A stretch of 57,096 nucleotides of DNA from Acidobacteriota bacterium (lineage in GTDB: Bacteria; Acidobacteriota; Terriglobia; Terriglobales; Acidobacteriaceae). Position numbers and translations under genes: made by a program. The stretch is from assembly GCA_021846945.1 (NCBI GenBank), contig JAJZVZ010000011.1, forward strand, positions 1-57,096, read 5' to 3'. This document shows positions 38,348 through 49,239 of this stretch, piece after piece. A model generated the notes under the pieces. That model had not been told where the DNA came from. It searched no databases and was given only the letters and a program-made list of their open reading frames with translations. Within the stretch, counting starts at the first letter, position 1. Each line of letters opens with the position of its first letter.

Positions 38348-38652
38348 AACCCTGCCTCGACCCTGGACGATTCAGCATGCATACTAGGACGCGAAATTGG
38401 CCGGCGGCCCATCTCGGTAATTGTCCGGATCTGGTGCTTGTAGATGAAGAGGTTGGGCTGGCCTTCGCGCGTCAGCCGCAACATACCATCGTCAAAGTAC
38501 TCGATCCAGCCGCGCACGGTCTCTCCATCGCGAAGCTTGATGGCAACATTAACCTGGCGGTCGCTCAAGGAGCGGAGATAAAGTGCTTCCTGACCGGTTT
38601 CGCCGGGCGGGGGCGTCTTGGATCGGCGTCGGGATGAAAACGGGGGATTCAT
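38344..38652 (-). CDS. Hfq-like RNA chaperone (divergent)
   Basis: 102 residues with an Sm-like fold: RSLSDRQVNVAIKLRDGETVRGW (Sm1) and NLFIYKHQIRTI (Sm2) at about 68-78 with the YKH triad of Hfq. The N terminus (SSRRRSKTPPPGETG) is basic and the C-terminal tail (PISRPSMHAESSRVEAGL) short. It would form a hexameric ring and bind sRNA/mRNA. ATG 38652 is chosen from the Sm1 distance; the longer frame to 38724 lacks support. Coupled to suhB. The assignment as a bona fide Hfq rests on these motifs only. Confidence 0.75.
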   Translation of the reverse strand: MNPPFSSRRRSKTPPPGETGQEALYLRSLSDRQVNVAIKLRDGETVRGWIEYFDDGMLRLTREGQPNLFIYKHQIRTITEMGRRPISRPSMHAESSRVEAGL

Positions 38653-38780
38653 ACTTTCATTGTAGATGCGCTTTTTTGCCAATGTGCTGGCCTGCTGCCG
38701 CTTTTCGTGTGACCCGCGCATCAAAAAACACCCGCTCAGAACGTCGCAGGCCGCAAATCGCGGCCGTCACGCCTGCCGTG

Positions 38781-39887
38781 CTATCCAAACTGCGGCACGT
38801 AGGGGAACGCGGTAATCTGACCGCGGAATGCGGGCTCCCAGCGGCCGGGGATGGCGGTGCCGCAGCGCGGGCAGTTACCGTCGGCGGTCAGATGGTACCC
38901 GCAAACGCGAAAACCGCGGCGTTCTATGAGCAGCGCTCCGCAACCGTGGCAGTGGGTATTTTCGAGGTCGCCGGTTTGGCCGGGGAGATTACCGGCATAG
39001 ACATAATGCAGGCCAGCCCGACTGCCAATGCGCGCCGCTCGCTCCAGCGTCTCCGCATCGGTATCCTCCGGATCGGTCATCCGGTAATCCTTGTGGAACG
39101 CGGTGACGTGCCACGGAATATCGGGCGAGACGCCCGCCAGAAACTCCGCCATGCTGGTGAGTTCCTGGTCGGAGTCGTTGAATCCCGGGACGATCAATGT
39201 GACAACTTCCACCCAGAAGCCCATCGCGTGGAGGCGTCGAATCGTGTCGAGAATCGGCTGCAGGCGGCCGCCGAGCTGATGATAATGCTGCTCGTCAAAG
39301 CTCTTCAGATCAACCTTGTACAGATCAACCCAGGGACGCAGGTATTCGAGTACTTGGGGAGTGCCATTACCATTCGATACGAATCCGGTCGCCAACCCGG
39401 CAGCCTTAGCCTCCTTGAAGATAGCCACGGCCCACTCTGCGGTAATCAGCGGCTCATTGTAAGTGCTTACCAGTACGCGGGCGCCCTGCTTTTGCGCCTG
39501 CTGAACCATCTGCTCGGGAGTGATGGCCAGCGGCCGCACTCCGGCGTGGGAATCACGCAGCGCCTGCGAGGTGACCCAATTCTGGCAGTAGGGACAATGC
39601 AGATCGCATCCCAGCATACCGAAGCTGTATGCAAGAGCGCCGCTATACGCGTGAAAGAAGGGCTTCTTTTCAATCGGGTCGCACTGCACCCCGCTCACGT
39701 ATCCCCACGGAGCATAGAGCGTTCCGCCACGATTGAAGCGGACTTTACAAACGCCCGCTTGTCCGTCGGCGATACGGCAGCAATGTCCGCAGGCATAGCA
39801 GCGGACCCGGTTACGATCCAGCTTTTCGTATAAATCCCCTGCTGCCTCGCTGGCTTGCCGGTCGAGAATCTCCTTGAGGGCTGGCAT
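38781..39887 (-). CDS. AmmeMemoRadiSam-type radical SAM enzyme
   Basis: 368 residues. The N-terminal cysteine-rich stretch RCYACGHCCRIADGQAGVC is the pattern of the AmmeMemoRadiSam radical SAM group. The radical SAM cluster is CDLHCPYC (CX3CX2C). The C-terminal region has HCHGCG and CPRCG, a likely zinc or auxiliary cluster site. Related to PflA activases. The usual Memo and AMMECR1 partners are not next to it. Start ATG 39887; GTG 39920 is the alternative. Substrate unknown. Confidence 0.85.
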   Translation of the reverse strand: MPALKEILDRQASEAAGDLYEKLDRNRVRCYACGHCCRIADGQAGVCKVRFNRGGTLYAPWGYVSGVQCDPIEKKPFFHAYSGALAYSFGMLGCDLHCPYCQNWVTSQALRDSHAGVRPLAITPEQMVQQAQKQGARVLVSTYNEPLITAEWAVAIFKEAKAAGLATGFVSNGNGTPQVLEYLRPWVDLYKVDLKSFDEQHYHQLGGRLQPILDTIRRLHAMGFWVEVVTLIVPGFNDSDQELTSMAEFLAGVSPDIPWHVTAFHKDYRMTDPEDTDAETLERAARIGSRAGLHYVYAGNLPGQTGDLENTHCHGCGALLIERRGFRVCGYHLTADGNCPRCGTAIPGRWEPAFRGQITAFPYVPQFG

Positions 39888-40093
39888 AAGAAACACTCGT
39901 CTTCGCGAACGCGGCCCCACGCCAAGGGCCTTGCTCCACTAATCTGACAGCATTTTGGGCTTGCCGCTCTGTAGAGTCAACCCCCGGGATAAGCTCTTGG
40001 CGGTCTTTCATTTTTGCAGCAGTACCCATTCAGGAGCATTCACCCACGCTGATGTTGGCAGAGGATAGGCCGCTTTGGGCGGGACCACAGGTC

Positions 40094-41032
40094 TCACGGC
40101 TCCGATCCCGTTGAATCGCTGTAGTATCCCGGGCGATTGCGAATGATGAAAGATCCCGGGGCGGCCCTTGGAACGGTCACCACCACGCGGTGGAAGTCGA
40201 CTCCCGGCTTCTGGTGCTTCGGATAGTAGCCCAGCAGATACTGTGTGCGCAGATCCTCGCTGACCATCTCAAAGGCCTTGTCGAGCCCGACCTCGCTCAC
40301 ATAGAAATGCTTGCCGCCGGTCTGCTCGGCCAGGGTAATGAGCGCGTGCTCACCGCCGATGTCGCGCCCGGCGCTCGCCTCAATCGGCACATCGATAATG
40401 CTGTAAATGATGACCTCATTGCGGAGGGCCTCCTCCAGGGCTTTCTCATAGGTGGCGCCCATCCCGGTGTCGCCGCCATCTGAGACCAGCACCAGTACCT
40501 TGCGGCCGTCTCTTTTGCCAAGCTGTTGTGATCCGTACACGACAGCGTCGTAGAGAGCTGTCGCCCAACCTCCGCGCAACTGCTTCAGGCCGCGATCAAT
40601 CTGAGCGACCTTATTGGTGAACGGCGTTAGCGGACGCACATCGGTGGCAAACTGAAGCAGGCTCATCTGATCCTGCGGGCGCAGGATGACCTTCGCAAAG
40701 CGGCGCGCGGCGTTGGCCTCCTCGCTCATGTCCTTGCGCACGCTAAGGCTGGTGTCGATCGCCAACGCCAGATTCAGCGGCATCTCAGAGTGGCGTTCGA
40801 AGATCGCGATAGTCTGCGGCCTGCCATCCTCGAACAACGCGAAATCCTGGCGCGTAAGGCCGCCCACGACGGCGCCATTCGGGTCGGTCACGCTGACAAA
40901 GACATTGACCAGCTTCACGTTCAGACGCAAAGTTGTATCCTGCGCCGCCAGCACGAGGGGCGCCAGAACAAAGAGCGCACCGCAGCCTGCGCGGCAGCAG
41001 AAGCCCGCAATTCCACGGCGATTACGCGCCAT
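40094..41032 (-). CDS. VWFA-related acidobacterial protein
   Basis: 312 residues with a signal peptide (about 10-31), a short FDXL-like beta domain (VSVTDPNGAVVGGLTRQDFAL) and a von Willebrand A domain with MIDAS residues DTSLS at 93-97 and TALYDAV further on. The pattern is that of the VWFA family described as acidobacterial, which supports the phylum assignment. GGAGG 7 nt before ATG 41032 fixes the start; it overlaps the end of the moaD-moaE gene by 11 nt. Likely periplasmic or surface metal-dependent adhesion domain. Confidence 0.85.
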   Translation of the reverse strand: MARNRRGIAGFCCRAGCGALFVLAPLVLAAQDTTLRLNVKLVNVFVSVTDPNGAVVGGLTRQDFALFEDGRPQTIAIFERHSEMPLNLALAIDTSLSVRKDMSEEANAARRFAKVILRPQDQMSLLQFATDVRPLTPFTNKVAQIDRGLKQLRGGWATALYDAVVYGSQQLGKRDGRKVLVLVSDGGDTGMGATYEKALEEALRNEVIIYSIIDVPIEASAGRDIGGEHALITLAEQTGGKHFYVSEVGLDKAFEMVSEDLRTQYLLGYYPKHQKPGVDFHRVVVTVPRAAPGSFIIRNRPGYYSDSTGSEP

Positions 41033-41765
41033 CCGGAACCTCCGGCGCATCCACCGTCAGGCTAGCGGGAAATGGCTCACCGGGCGCCCACACGGCTCCA
41101 TCCGCAAAGGTCTCCTTCTTCCAGATCGGGACGGTCTTCTTCAGGGTGTCGATCAGCCAGCGGGAGGCATCAAAGGCCTGTGCACGGTGCGCCGAGGCCA
41201 CTACGATCAGTACGCTGGTTTCGCCGATATCCAGACGTCCCAGGCGGTGAACCAGGGTTACGTGGCGCACGCCGAATTTCTGGCGCGCCTGCCGCGCAAG
41301 ATCACGCATCTGCCGCACTGCCATCTCTTCGTAGGCTTCGTAGTCAAGATAGAGCGTCTGGCGGCCGCGCGAATGGTTGCGGACGATGCCGTCAAAAACA
41401 ACAACCGCGCCGTCCTCACCTTGCTTGGCAGCGGCTACCAGGCGATCAGATTCGATGACTTCACGTGTCAGCGCAACGACAAGATCGGAGTCTTCATTGC
41501 TCGATTCGGTTGGGTGCGAGCTTCCCCCTGAGACCGGCGGCAGCAGTCCCACTTCGTCGCCATCATGCAGGGCATGCTCTGCCGTGGCATATTCGGCATT
41601 CACACTGACCGCAATCGCACGCAAAAAGGCGCCGCGTTCAGGCAGACCTTTAGCCACCTGCTCAAGCAGGTGCGCGACAGAGTCGCCCTCCGCCAGCTCC
41701 ACTGTAACGGCCGACGAGCCCAGCCAATCCTTCAAGATCCCAAAGGGAAGAACTCGCACCTGCAT
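41022..41765 (-). CDS. MoaD-MoaE fusion, molybdopterin synthase
   Basis: 247 residues. The N-terminal half is MoaD: VRVLPFGILKDWLG and the normal C-terminal Gly-Gly (PPVSGG, 80-81), here internal and followed by SSHPTESS. The C-terminal half is MoaE: GAVVVFDGIVRNHSRGR, YLDYEAYEEMA, HRLGRLDIGETSV and KKTVPIWKKETF with the catalytic Lys. It would insert sulfur into precursor Z to make molybdopterin. The Gly-Gly would have to be freed by cleavage to receive the thiocarboxylate. GTG 41768 is one codon upstream. No other moa gene is in the window. Confidence 0.92.
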   Translation of the reverse strand: MQVRVLPFGILKDWLGSSAVTVELAEGDSVAHLLEQVAKGLPERGAFLRAIAVSVNAEYATAEHALHDGDEVGLLPPVSGGSSHPTESSNEDSDLVVALTREVIESDRLVAAAKQGEDGAVVVFDGIVRNHSRGRQTLYLDYEAYEEMAVRQMRDLARQARQKFGVRHVTLVHRLGRLDIGETSVLIVVASAHRAQAFDASRWLIDTLKKTVPIWKKETFADGAVWAPGEPFPASLTVDAPEVPDGA

Positions 41766-41997
41766 CACTGGTAAAAGGATACTGCCTGCAAGTTAGACGC
41801 GGGGGCGAGATTTAAATGACGAATGCGGATAGAAAACCATGATCTGGTTCGGCATGACTGCGATCTGGTCGGCAGGCCTGCGGATCCCAACGCAAATAAA
41901 CGCGCCTCCCGGCTTCATCCCAAGCTACCGGGCGGGGCGGAATCACGTGGACACAGCCTTCAGAGGCACAGCGCTTTGTGTCTCTTCGCGGTTGCGC

Positions 41998-44430
<2,433 letters not shown>

Positions 44431-44842
44431 TGAGTGTCCTTTTATCAAGTTTCCTTCATTAGACAACGCAGGTCATGCAAAAGTTTCAGGAAGCAGTATG
44501 TCTCCTTTGCCCGCATTGACTCTTCCAGGCCCGCCCGTTCCTACGGTCCTTCATTCATCCCGGGCCTTGTTCCCCCCGCTGGCCTGAACGGCAAGGCTCA
44601 ATTTCGGTCTGGCAACAGCAAGAAACATGAAGTACCTGCCCCCGGCGCACGGCCTCAGCAATTGTCTGATTGGCCGAAAGCAGTGCTGCTCCAGAGGACT
44701 ATCGGCCAAAGCTGCCGGAAGGTGAGACGTGCGGGCTGGTGCAAAGAGAGCTTCAGACCGTGAGTTGCGCGAGCACGGAAGACGGTAACCCGGCGGGCAA
44801 CCAGAAGCTCGCCTTCTGTGCGAGCTTCTGACAGTGGTATAT
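44431..44842. other. intergenic region between lon and anti-sigma gene
   Basis: About 410 bases that must contain the lon promoter and the end of the sigma operon. No gene-like frame with motifs. The hairpin at 44802-44830 lies at its right end. Confidence 0.45.
44802..44830 (-). terminator. hairpin just downstream of the anti-sigma gene
   Basis: Perfect 10-bp stem CAGAAGCTCG/CGAGCTTCTG with a 9-nt loop, starting 12 nt after the stop at 44843. No T run follows, so it is a weak or Rho-assisted terminator candidate. Confidence 0.45.
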
Positions 44843-45097
44843 CTATTTGAGATCGGAACGATCTTCCTCATGCTGGAGGGCCGATTCGATATGCTCCCAG
44901 AGATCCTCGGGCGGTTCCACGCTGGGAAACAACTGGCGGGCAGCCTCGGCGATAGTTTCCAGGTCAGCCAGCAAGGCACGGCAAAGCTCGCAGCTCAGCA
45001 CATGCGGATGGATCGCGACGTTCTCGCCGGCGCCGATCAGGTCGGGTAACTGGGCCTGGAAATCGGCGCAGCTCAGGCTTTTGGGATCTTCGGTCAT
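44843..45097 (-). CDS. short zinc-finger protein, likely anti-sigma factor
   Basis: 84 residues with an HX3CX2C motif (His32, Cys36, Cys39 in HVLSCELC) of the zf-HC2 anti-sigma fold and a helical C terminus. No membrane helix, so a soluble sensor such as the redox-sensing type is possible. The ATG at 45097 overlaps the sigma factor stop by 4 nt (ATGA), the typical coupling of sigma/anti-sigma pairs. Inferred partner: the ECF sigma factor just upstream. Confidence 0.75.
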   Translation of the reverse strand: MTEDPKSLSCADFQAQLPDLIGAGENVAIHPHVLSCELCRALLADLETIAEAARQLFPSVEPPEDLWEHIESALQHEEDRSDLK

Positions 45098-45786
45098 GGC
45101 CGCGTCTCCTCCGAGGCTTGCGCGCGCAGCGCATCGCGCAATTTCAGCCGCGCTTTGTGCAACTGCGACTTGCTGTTTCCGATGGAACAATCGAGCATGG
45201 AAGCTATCTCATTATGCTCATAACCTTCCACGTCGTGGAGAATGAAGATGAGCCGGTATCCCGTGGGCAGGTCATTGACAGCGCGCTCCAGCGCCAGCCG
45301 GTCAATAGCACCGGTAAGGGTGAGATCAGGAGCGCCGAAGCTGCGTCCGGGCCCCTCATCGGGCGTGGGATCCATGGCTTCATCCAGCGAAATCAGGGAG
45401 AGTCCCTTCTTGCGCAGCTGCATCAGCACAACATTGACCGCCAGCCGGTGCAGCCATGTGGAAAAAGCCGAGTCGCCACGGAAGGTGGCGATCTTGCGGT
45501 GCAATTGAAGGAAGGCCTCCTGGGTCAGGTCTTCGGCTTCCGCAACATTCCCCACCATGCGAAGACAAAGAGAGTAGATGCGTCTTTTGTGGAGGGAGTA
45601 AAGTTGTGCGAAGGCGTGGTGATCGCCTGCCTGAGCACGGGCAAGAATATCGCCGTCAGCGGAATTGGAAGATCCCACCGGCGCGGGAGGCGTGACCGGC
45701 GCGGTTGGGGCTGGGGAAATCATCTCTTCTTCGCCACCTGCTGGAGTCGAGTCCGGTAGTTGGGTGGGGAACCGGGAATTAGGCAT
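45094..45786 (-). CDS. ECF-type RNA polymerase sigma factor
   Basis: 230 residues. A Pro/Ala-rich N-terminal extension (about 45 residues) precedes region 2 (AFAQLYSLHKRRIYSLCLRM, NVAEAEDLTQEAFLQLH) and region 4 (LPTGYRLIFILHDVEGYEHNEIA, KSQLHKARLKLRDAL). GAAGGA precedes ATG 45786. Followed by the anti-sigma candidate with overlap. Divergent from the BamA-SurA-TamB operon across 195 nt, so a role in envelope control is a guess. Confidence 0.93.
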   Translation of the reverse strand: MPNSRFPTQLPDSTPAGGEEEMISPAPTAPVTPPAPVGSSNSADGDILARAQAGDHHAFAQLYSLHKRRIYSLCLRMVGNVAEAEDLTQEAFLQLHRKIATFRGDSAFSTWLHRLAVNVVLMQLRKKGLSLISLDEAMDPTPDEGPGRSFGAPDLTLTGAIDRLALERAVNDLPTGYRLIFILHDVEGYEHNEIASMLDCSIGNSKSQLHKARLKLRDALRAQASEETRP

Positions 45787-45981
45787 GCGCGTCCTTCACT
45801 CTAGCATTTAAAACTGGGTGCTGCACCAGGCTTCCAACCTCGTTAGTATAAGGGTAAGCGGTCAAATTGTCGGAGATTCGGCGGAAAAGAACCGAAGCCA
45901 GCGAGTTGTGGGCTTCCGACTCAATGCGGTCTTCGTCAGACAAATGGGGTGTAATCCCCGTATTTTCTTGGGAGAACGGTA

Positions 45982-48900
45982 TTGCGGTTTAAGCCCGGAG
46001 GGACGCGCGGCGGACGCCGGAACCTCCAACAGCAGATCTTCGTTGCTGAGGTGATTCGGAACGGGATCTTGCTAGCGTGTGCCCTTATCATCGCGGATGT
46101 TTGCTGGGGCCAAAATCCGGGAATGAATTCCGCCGCCATCTTAAGCGCTCCCGCGATGACCAGCGCGGCAAAAATGCAGAAGACGCCCCTGCCCCCAGCG
46201 CTACCCGAGACTCCTCTCTATCAATGGCAGGGCTTGCCGGTGCTTAGCATCTCCTTTGAAGGAGTATCAGCCAGCCTGTTTGAGCCGCTTCGAGCCCCCC
46301 TGGCGCAGGCAGTCGGCAAACCTTTGACGGCGGCAAACGTCAGAAGGAGTTTGCGCCAGCTCTTTGCCACCGGCCTTTACGAAACTCTGGCAGTGGAGGG
46401 CACGCGCGAACCCGGTGGTGTGCGCCTGATCTTTCGCGGTGAGCCGCGCATGTTCATCGGCACAGTGGACGTCGATGGCGCGAAAGGCTCTACCATGAAT
46501 TCCCAACTGAAGACGGCAAGCCAGCTTGCGGCGGGGACGCGCTTCACGCAGGCGAAGGTGGACCGCGCCCTCCAGCAGATGCGCGCCACGCTGGCCGAAA
46601 ACGGCTACTTTGAGCCGAAGATCGACTACAAGCTGTCACCGCATCGCGATGAGCAGCTTATGAATATTGCGTTTCAAATCACCTCCGGACCGCGCGCCCG
46701 CGTCGGCAAGGTGGATGTCACGGGAGAGTCGGGCTTGAGCGTGAAGGAATTTCAGCATCATGCCCATTTGAAGACCGGGGCCCAGGTCGACCACGATACG
46801 GTAAACCGCGCACTGAGCGGCGTTCTCAAGCATTATCAGAAGCAGAAGCGGCTCGAAGCCGATGTCAAGCTGGCATCCCATCAGTACGCCACCAGCAACA
46901 GGCGGATCCAATACAACTTCTCCGCCAACCGCGGACCTACCGTCACCATCGAGGTGGAAGGCGCCAGCATCGGGAAGGACGAACTCAAGCGGCTGATCCC
47001 TGTCTATGAGGAAGGAACTGTCGATGAGGACCTTCTGAATGAAGGCAATCGTCATCTTCGCGATTTTTACCAGCGCGAAGGTTACTTCGACGTGAAGGTG
47101 GACCACAGGCGGCTATCCCCTGACCCCAACCATGTGATCATCATTTTTGTGGTGCGGCTGGGGCCACGGCGCCGCGTGGAAAAGGTTTCGGTTACGGGAA
47201 ACCGTTACTTTGACTCGGCCACCCTCAAAGAGCTGTTGAACGTTCACCCTGCCAGTACCCTCAACCGCCACGGCGACTACAGCCAGGCCCTTGTTGCCGC
47301 GGACGTCAATGCGCTGCAGGCCGTCTACCAGAACAACGGCTTCGCAGACGTGAAGGTCACGCCCGAGATCAGTGCTCCTGAACGTGGGGAGCCATCTGGA
47401 AAATTCGGTAAGACAGCCCCGCTCGATGTGGTCTACCGGATCGACGAAGGCCAGCAAACGCGTGTCGGTACGGTGACCATTCAAGGAAACGATCACATAC
47501 CGGCAAACCAGCTTACGCCGCTGCTGAACACCATCGCAGGCCAGTTGCTCTCACCCCAGAATCTGGCCGGAGACCGTGACACGCTGCTCACTGACTATTT
47601 GAGCCACGGATTCGACCAGGTACGCGTGGACGTTCACCAGCAGACGCAATCTGGCGATCCGCATAAAGTCGACGTGACATTCAACGTCATCGAGGGACCG
47701 CAGATCTTTGTGCGCAAAGTGCTCCTCACCGGCTTGCACTACACGCGCCCGCAAACCGTGAAACGCCTGATTACGCTGCATCCGGGAGACCCGCTCGATG
47801 CCACGGCTCTGACACAAACCCAGCGTAATCTCTATGATCTTGCGCTCTTCAACGAAGTCAATGCGGCCATCCAGAATCCCAATGGCGGCGACACGCACAA
47901 GACCATCCTGCTACAGGCAAGCGAAGCGCGCCGCTGGGCCCTCACTTACGGTCTGGGCTTCGAGACGCAGACCGGCCAACCCCAGAACAACTGCGCCGGC
48001 GCCTTCGCCGGGGGCGTAGCCTGCAATCCCAACGGCAAAACCGGCGTCAGCCCGCGCGTGCTCGCCGACATTACTCGCAACAACCTCTTCGGCCGCGAAA
48101 TGTCGGCATCTCTGCAGAGCCAGTACGGACTGCTGGAACAGAGTATCAACTTCATCTATCAGATTCCGCACATCGAGGGAAACCAGAATTTCGGCTTTAC
48201 CTTCACCGGAGGTTACGCCAACAGCCAGGATGTAACGACATATGTGGCCTCGCGACTGCAAGCCAGCACGCGCCTTACCGAAAGCTTTCTGAATCCGGGC
48301 TCTGTTCTCTCCAAAGGCAACACATTCATCTATGAATACGACTTTCGCAGAGTCAAAGTAGCGGCCAGCAGCTTGCAGGTCTTTCCGCAGGAGATTCCAG
48401 AACTGGCAGCCGCGGTGCGCGTTGCCGGCCCATCCATTACCTGGATTCGCGATACCCGCGACTCCGCTCTCGATTCCCGCCGCGGCACCTACACCACCTT
48501 CCAGGATTTCCTCTCCGATGCAAAGATGGGCGCCGAGGCGGAGTTCAACCGCATCGACGCATCGAACGCAAGCTACTACCCGTTTGACAAGGGGCGCTTT
48601 GTGCTGGCGCGCAACACGCGGTACGGCCAGGTGCGCACTTTCGGTACCGGGTCGGAAGGGCTGATCCCGCTGCCTGAACGGCTCTACGCCGGCGGCGCCA
48701 TTTCTCTCCGTGGTTTCTCCATCAACGCGGCCGGCCCGCGTGACCCCGAGACCGGTTTCCCGATCGGCGGCGCCGGAGTCTTCGTCAACAGTACCGAATT
48801 GCGCTTGCCCCCGACGCCGCTGCCCGGGCTGGGCGATGACCTCAGCTTTGTGCTCTTTCACGATATGGGCAATGTCTTTGACACCCCGGGGGATATCTGG

Positions 48901-49239
48901 CCCAGCGCTCTGCGCATTCATCAGCCGCATCGCGATACCTGCAAGGTGCTTGCGAATCCGGATGACCCGAGCAGCTACATTCCCACCGGACCTACGAACT
49001 CGATCGGCCAGCAGGGGCAATGCAGCTTCAACTACTTCTCGCACGCGCCAGGGATTGGGGTGCGCTATCATACGCCCGTCGGGCCTATCCGGCTGGACTT
49101 CAGCTATAACCTGAATCCGCCCATTTACCCGGTAAATATCAACTACTCGCTCTCAGCGCCCCTCACGCCTTATTCGCAGCCGTATGTGGGAGAGGCGCAG
49201 CACTTCAACTTTTTCTTCAGCTTCGGGCAGACATTCTGA
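45982..49239 (+). CDS. BamA/TamA-family outer-membrane assembly protein with seven POTRA-like repeats
   Basis: 1085 residues. The TTG at 45982 has GGGAG 7 nt upstream. A signal segment (about 27-43) is followed by seven POTRA-like units beginning at about 87 (VLSISFEGV), 157 (IGTVDVDGA), 240 (VGKVDVTGE), 320 (TIEVEGAS), 396 (EKVSVTGNRYF), 492 (VGTVTIQGN) and 574 (RKVLLTGLHY). Residues from about 650 form a 16-stranded-type Omp85 barrel with YAGGAISLRGFS and VLFHDMGNVF and a final aromatic F (FFSFGQTF). Canonical BamA has five units and TamA three. It inserts beta-barrel proteins into the outer membrane. First gene of a three-gene operon with SurA-like and TamB-like proteins. Confidence 0.92.
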   Translation: MRFKPGGTRGGRRNLQQQIFVAEVIRNGILLACALIIADVCWGQNPGMNSAAILSAPAMTSAAKMQKTPLPPALPETPLYQWQGLPVLSISFEGVSASLFEPLRAPLAQAVGKPLTAANVRRSLRQLFATGLYETLAVEGTREPGGVRLIFRGEPRMFIGTVDVDGAKGSTMNSQLKTASQLAAGTRFTQAKVDRALQQMRATLAENGYFEPKIDYKLSPHRDEQLMNIAFQITSGPRARVGKVDVTGESGLSVKEFQHHAHLKTGAQVDHDTVNRALSGVLKHYQKQKRLEADVKLASHQYATSNRRIQYNFSANRGPTVTIEVEGASIGKDELKRLIPVYEEGTVDEDLLNEGNRHLRDFYQREGYFDVKVDHRRLSPDPNHVIIIFVVRLGPRRRVEKVSVTGNRYFDSATLKELLNVHPASTLNRHGDYSQALVAADVNALQAVYQNNGFADVKVTPEISAPERGEPSGKFGKTAPLDVVYRIDEGQQTRVGTVTIQGNDHIPANQLTPLLNTIAGQLLSPQNLAGDRDTLLTDYLSHGFDQVRVDVHQQTQSGDPHKVDVTFNVIEGPQIFVRKVLLTGLHYTRPQTVKRLITLHPGDPLDATALTQTQRNLYDLALFNEVNAAIQNPNGGDTHKTILLQASEARRWALTYGLGFETQTGQPQNNCAGAFAGGVACNPNGKTGVSPRVLADITRNNLFGREMSASLQSQYGLLEQSINFIYQIPHIEGNQNFGFTFTGGYANSQDVTTYVASRLQASTRLTESFLNPGSVLSKGNTFIYEYDFRRVKVAASSLQVFPQEIPELAAAVRVAGPSITWIRDTRDSALDSRRGTYTTFQDFLSDAKMGAEAEFNRIDASNASYYPFDKGRFVLARNTRYGQVRTFGTGSEGLIPLPERLYAGGAISLRGFSINAAGPRDPETGFPIGGAGVFVNSTELRLPPTPLPGLGDDLSFVLFHDMGNVFDTPGDIWPSALRIHQPHRDTCKVLANPDDPSSYIPTGPTNSIGQQGQCSFNYFSHAPGIGVRYHTPVGPIRLDFSYNLNPPIYPVNINYSLSAPLTPYSQPYVGEAQHFNFFFSFGQTF

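Noticed and set aside
41961..41985. AGAGGCACA...TGTGTCTCT hairpin after lon
   Set aside because: Pairs with a G-T wobble only on the plus strand, while lon is on the minus strand, and no T run follows.
47911..49071. 386-codon minus-strand frame opposite the BamA-like gene
   Set aside because: Antisense shadow inside a confidently assigned gene.
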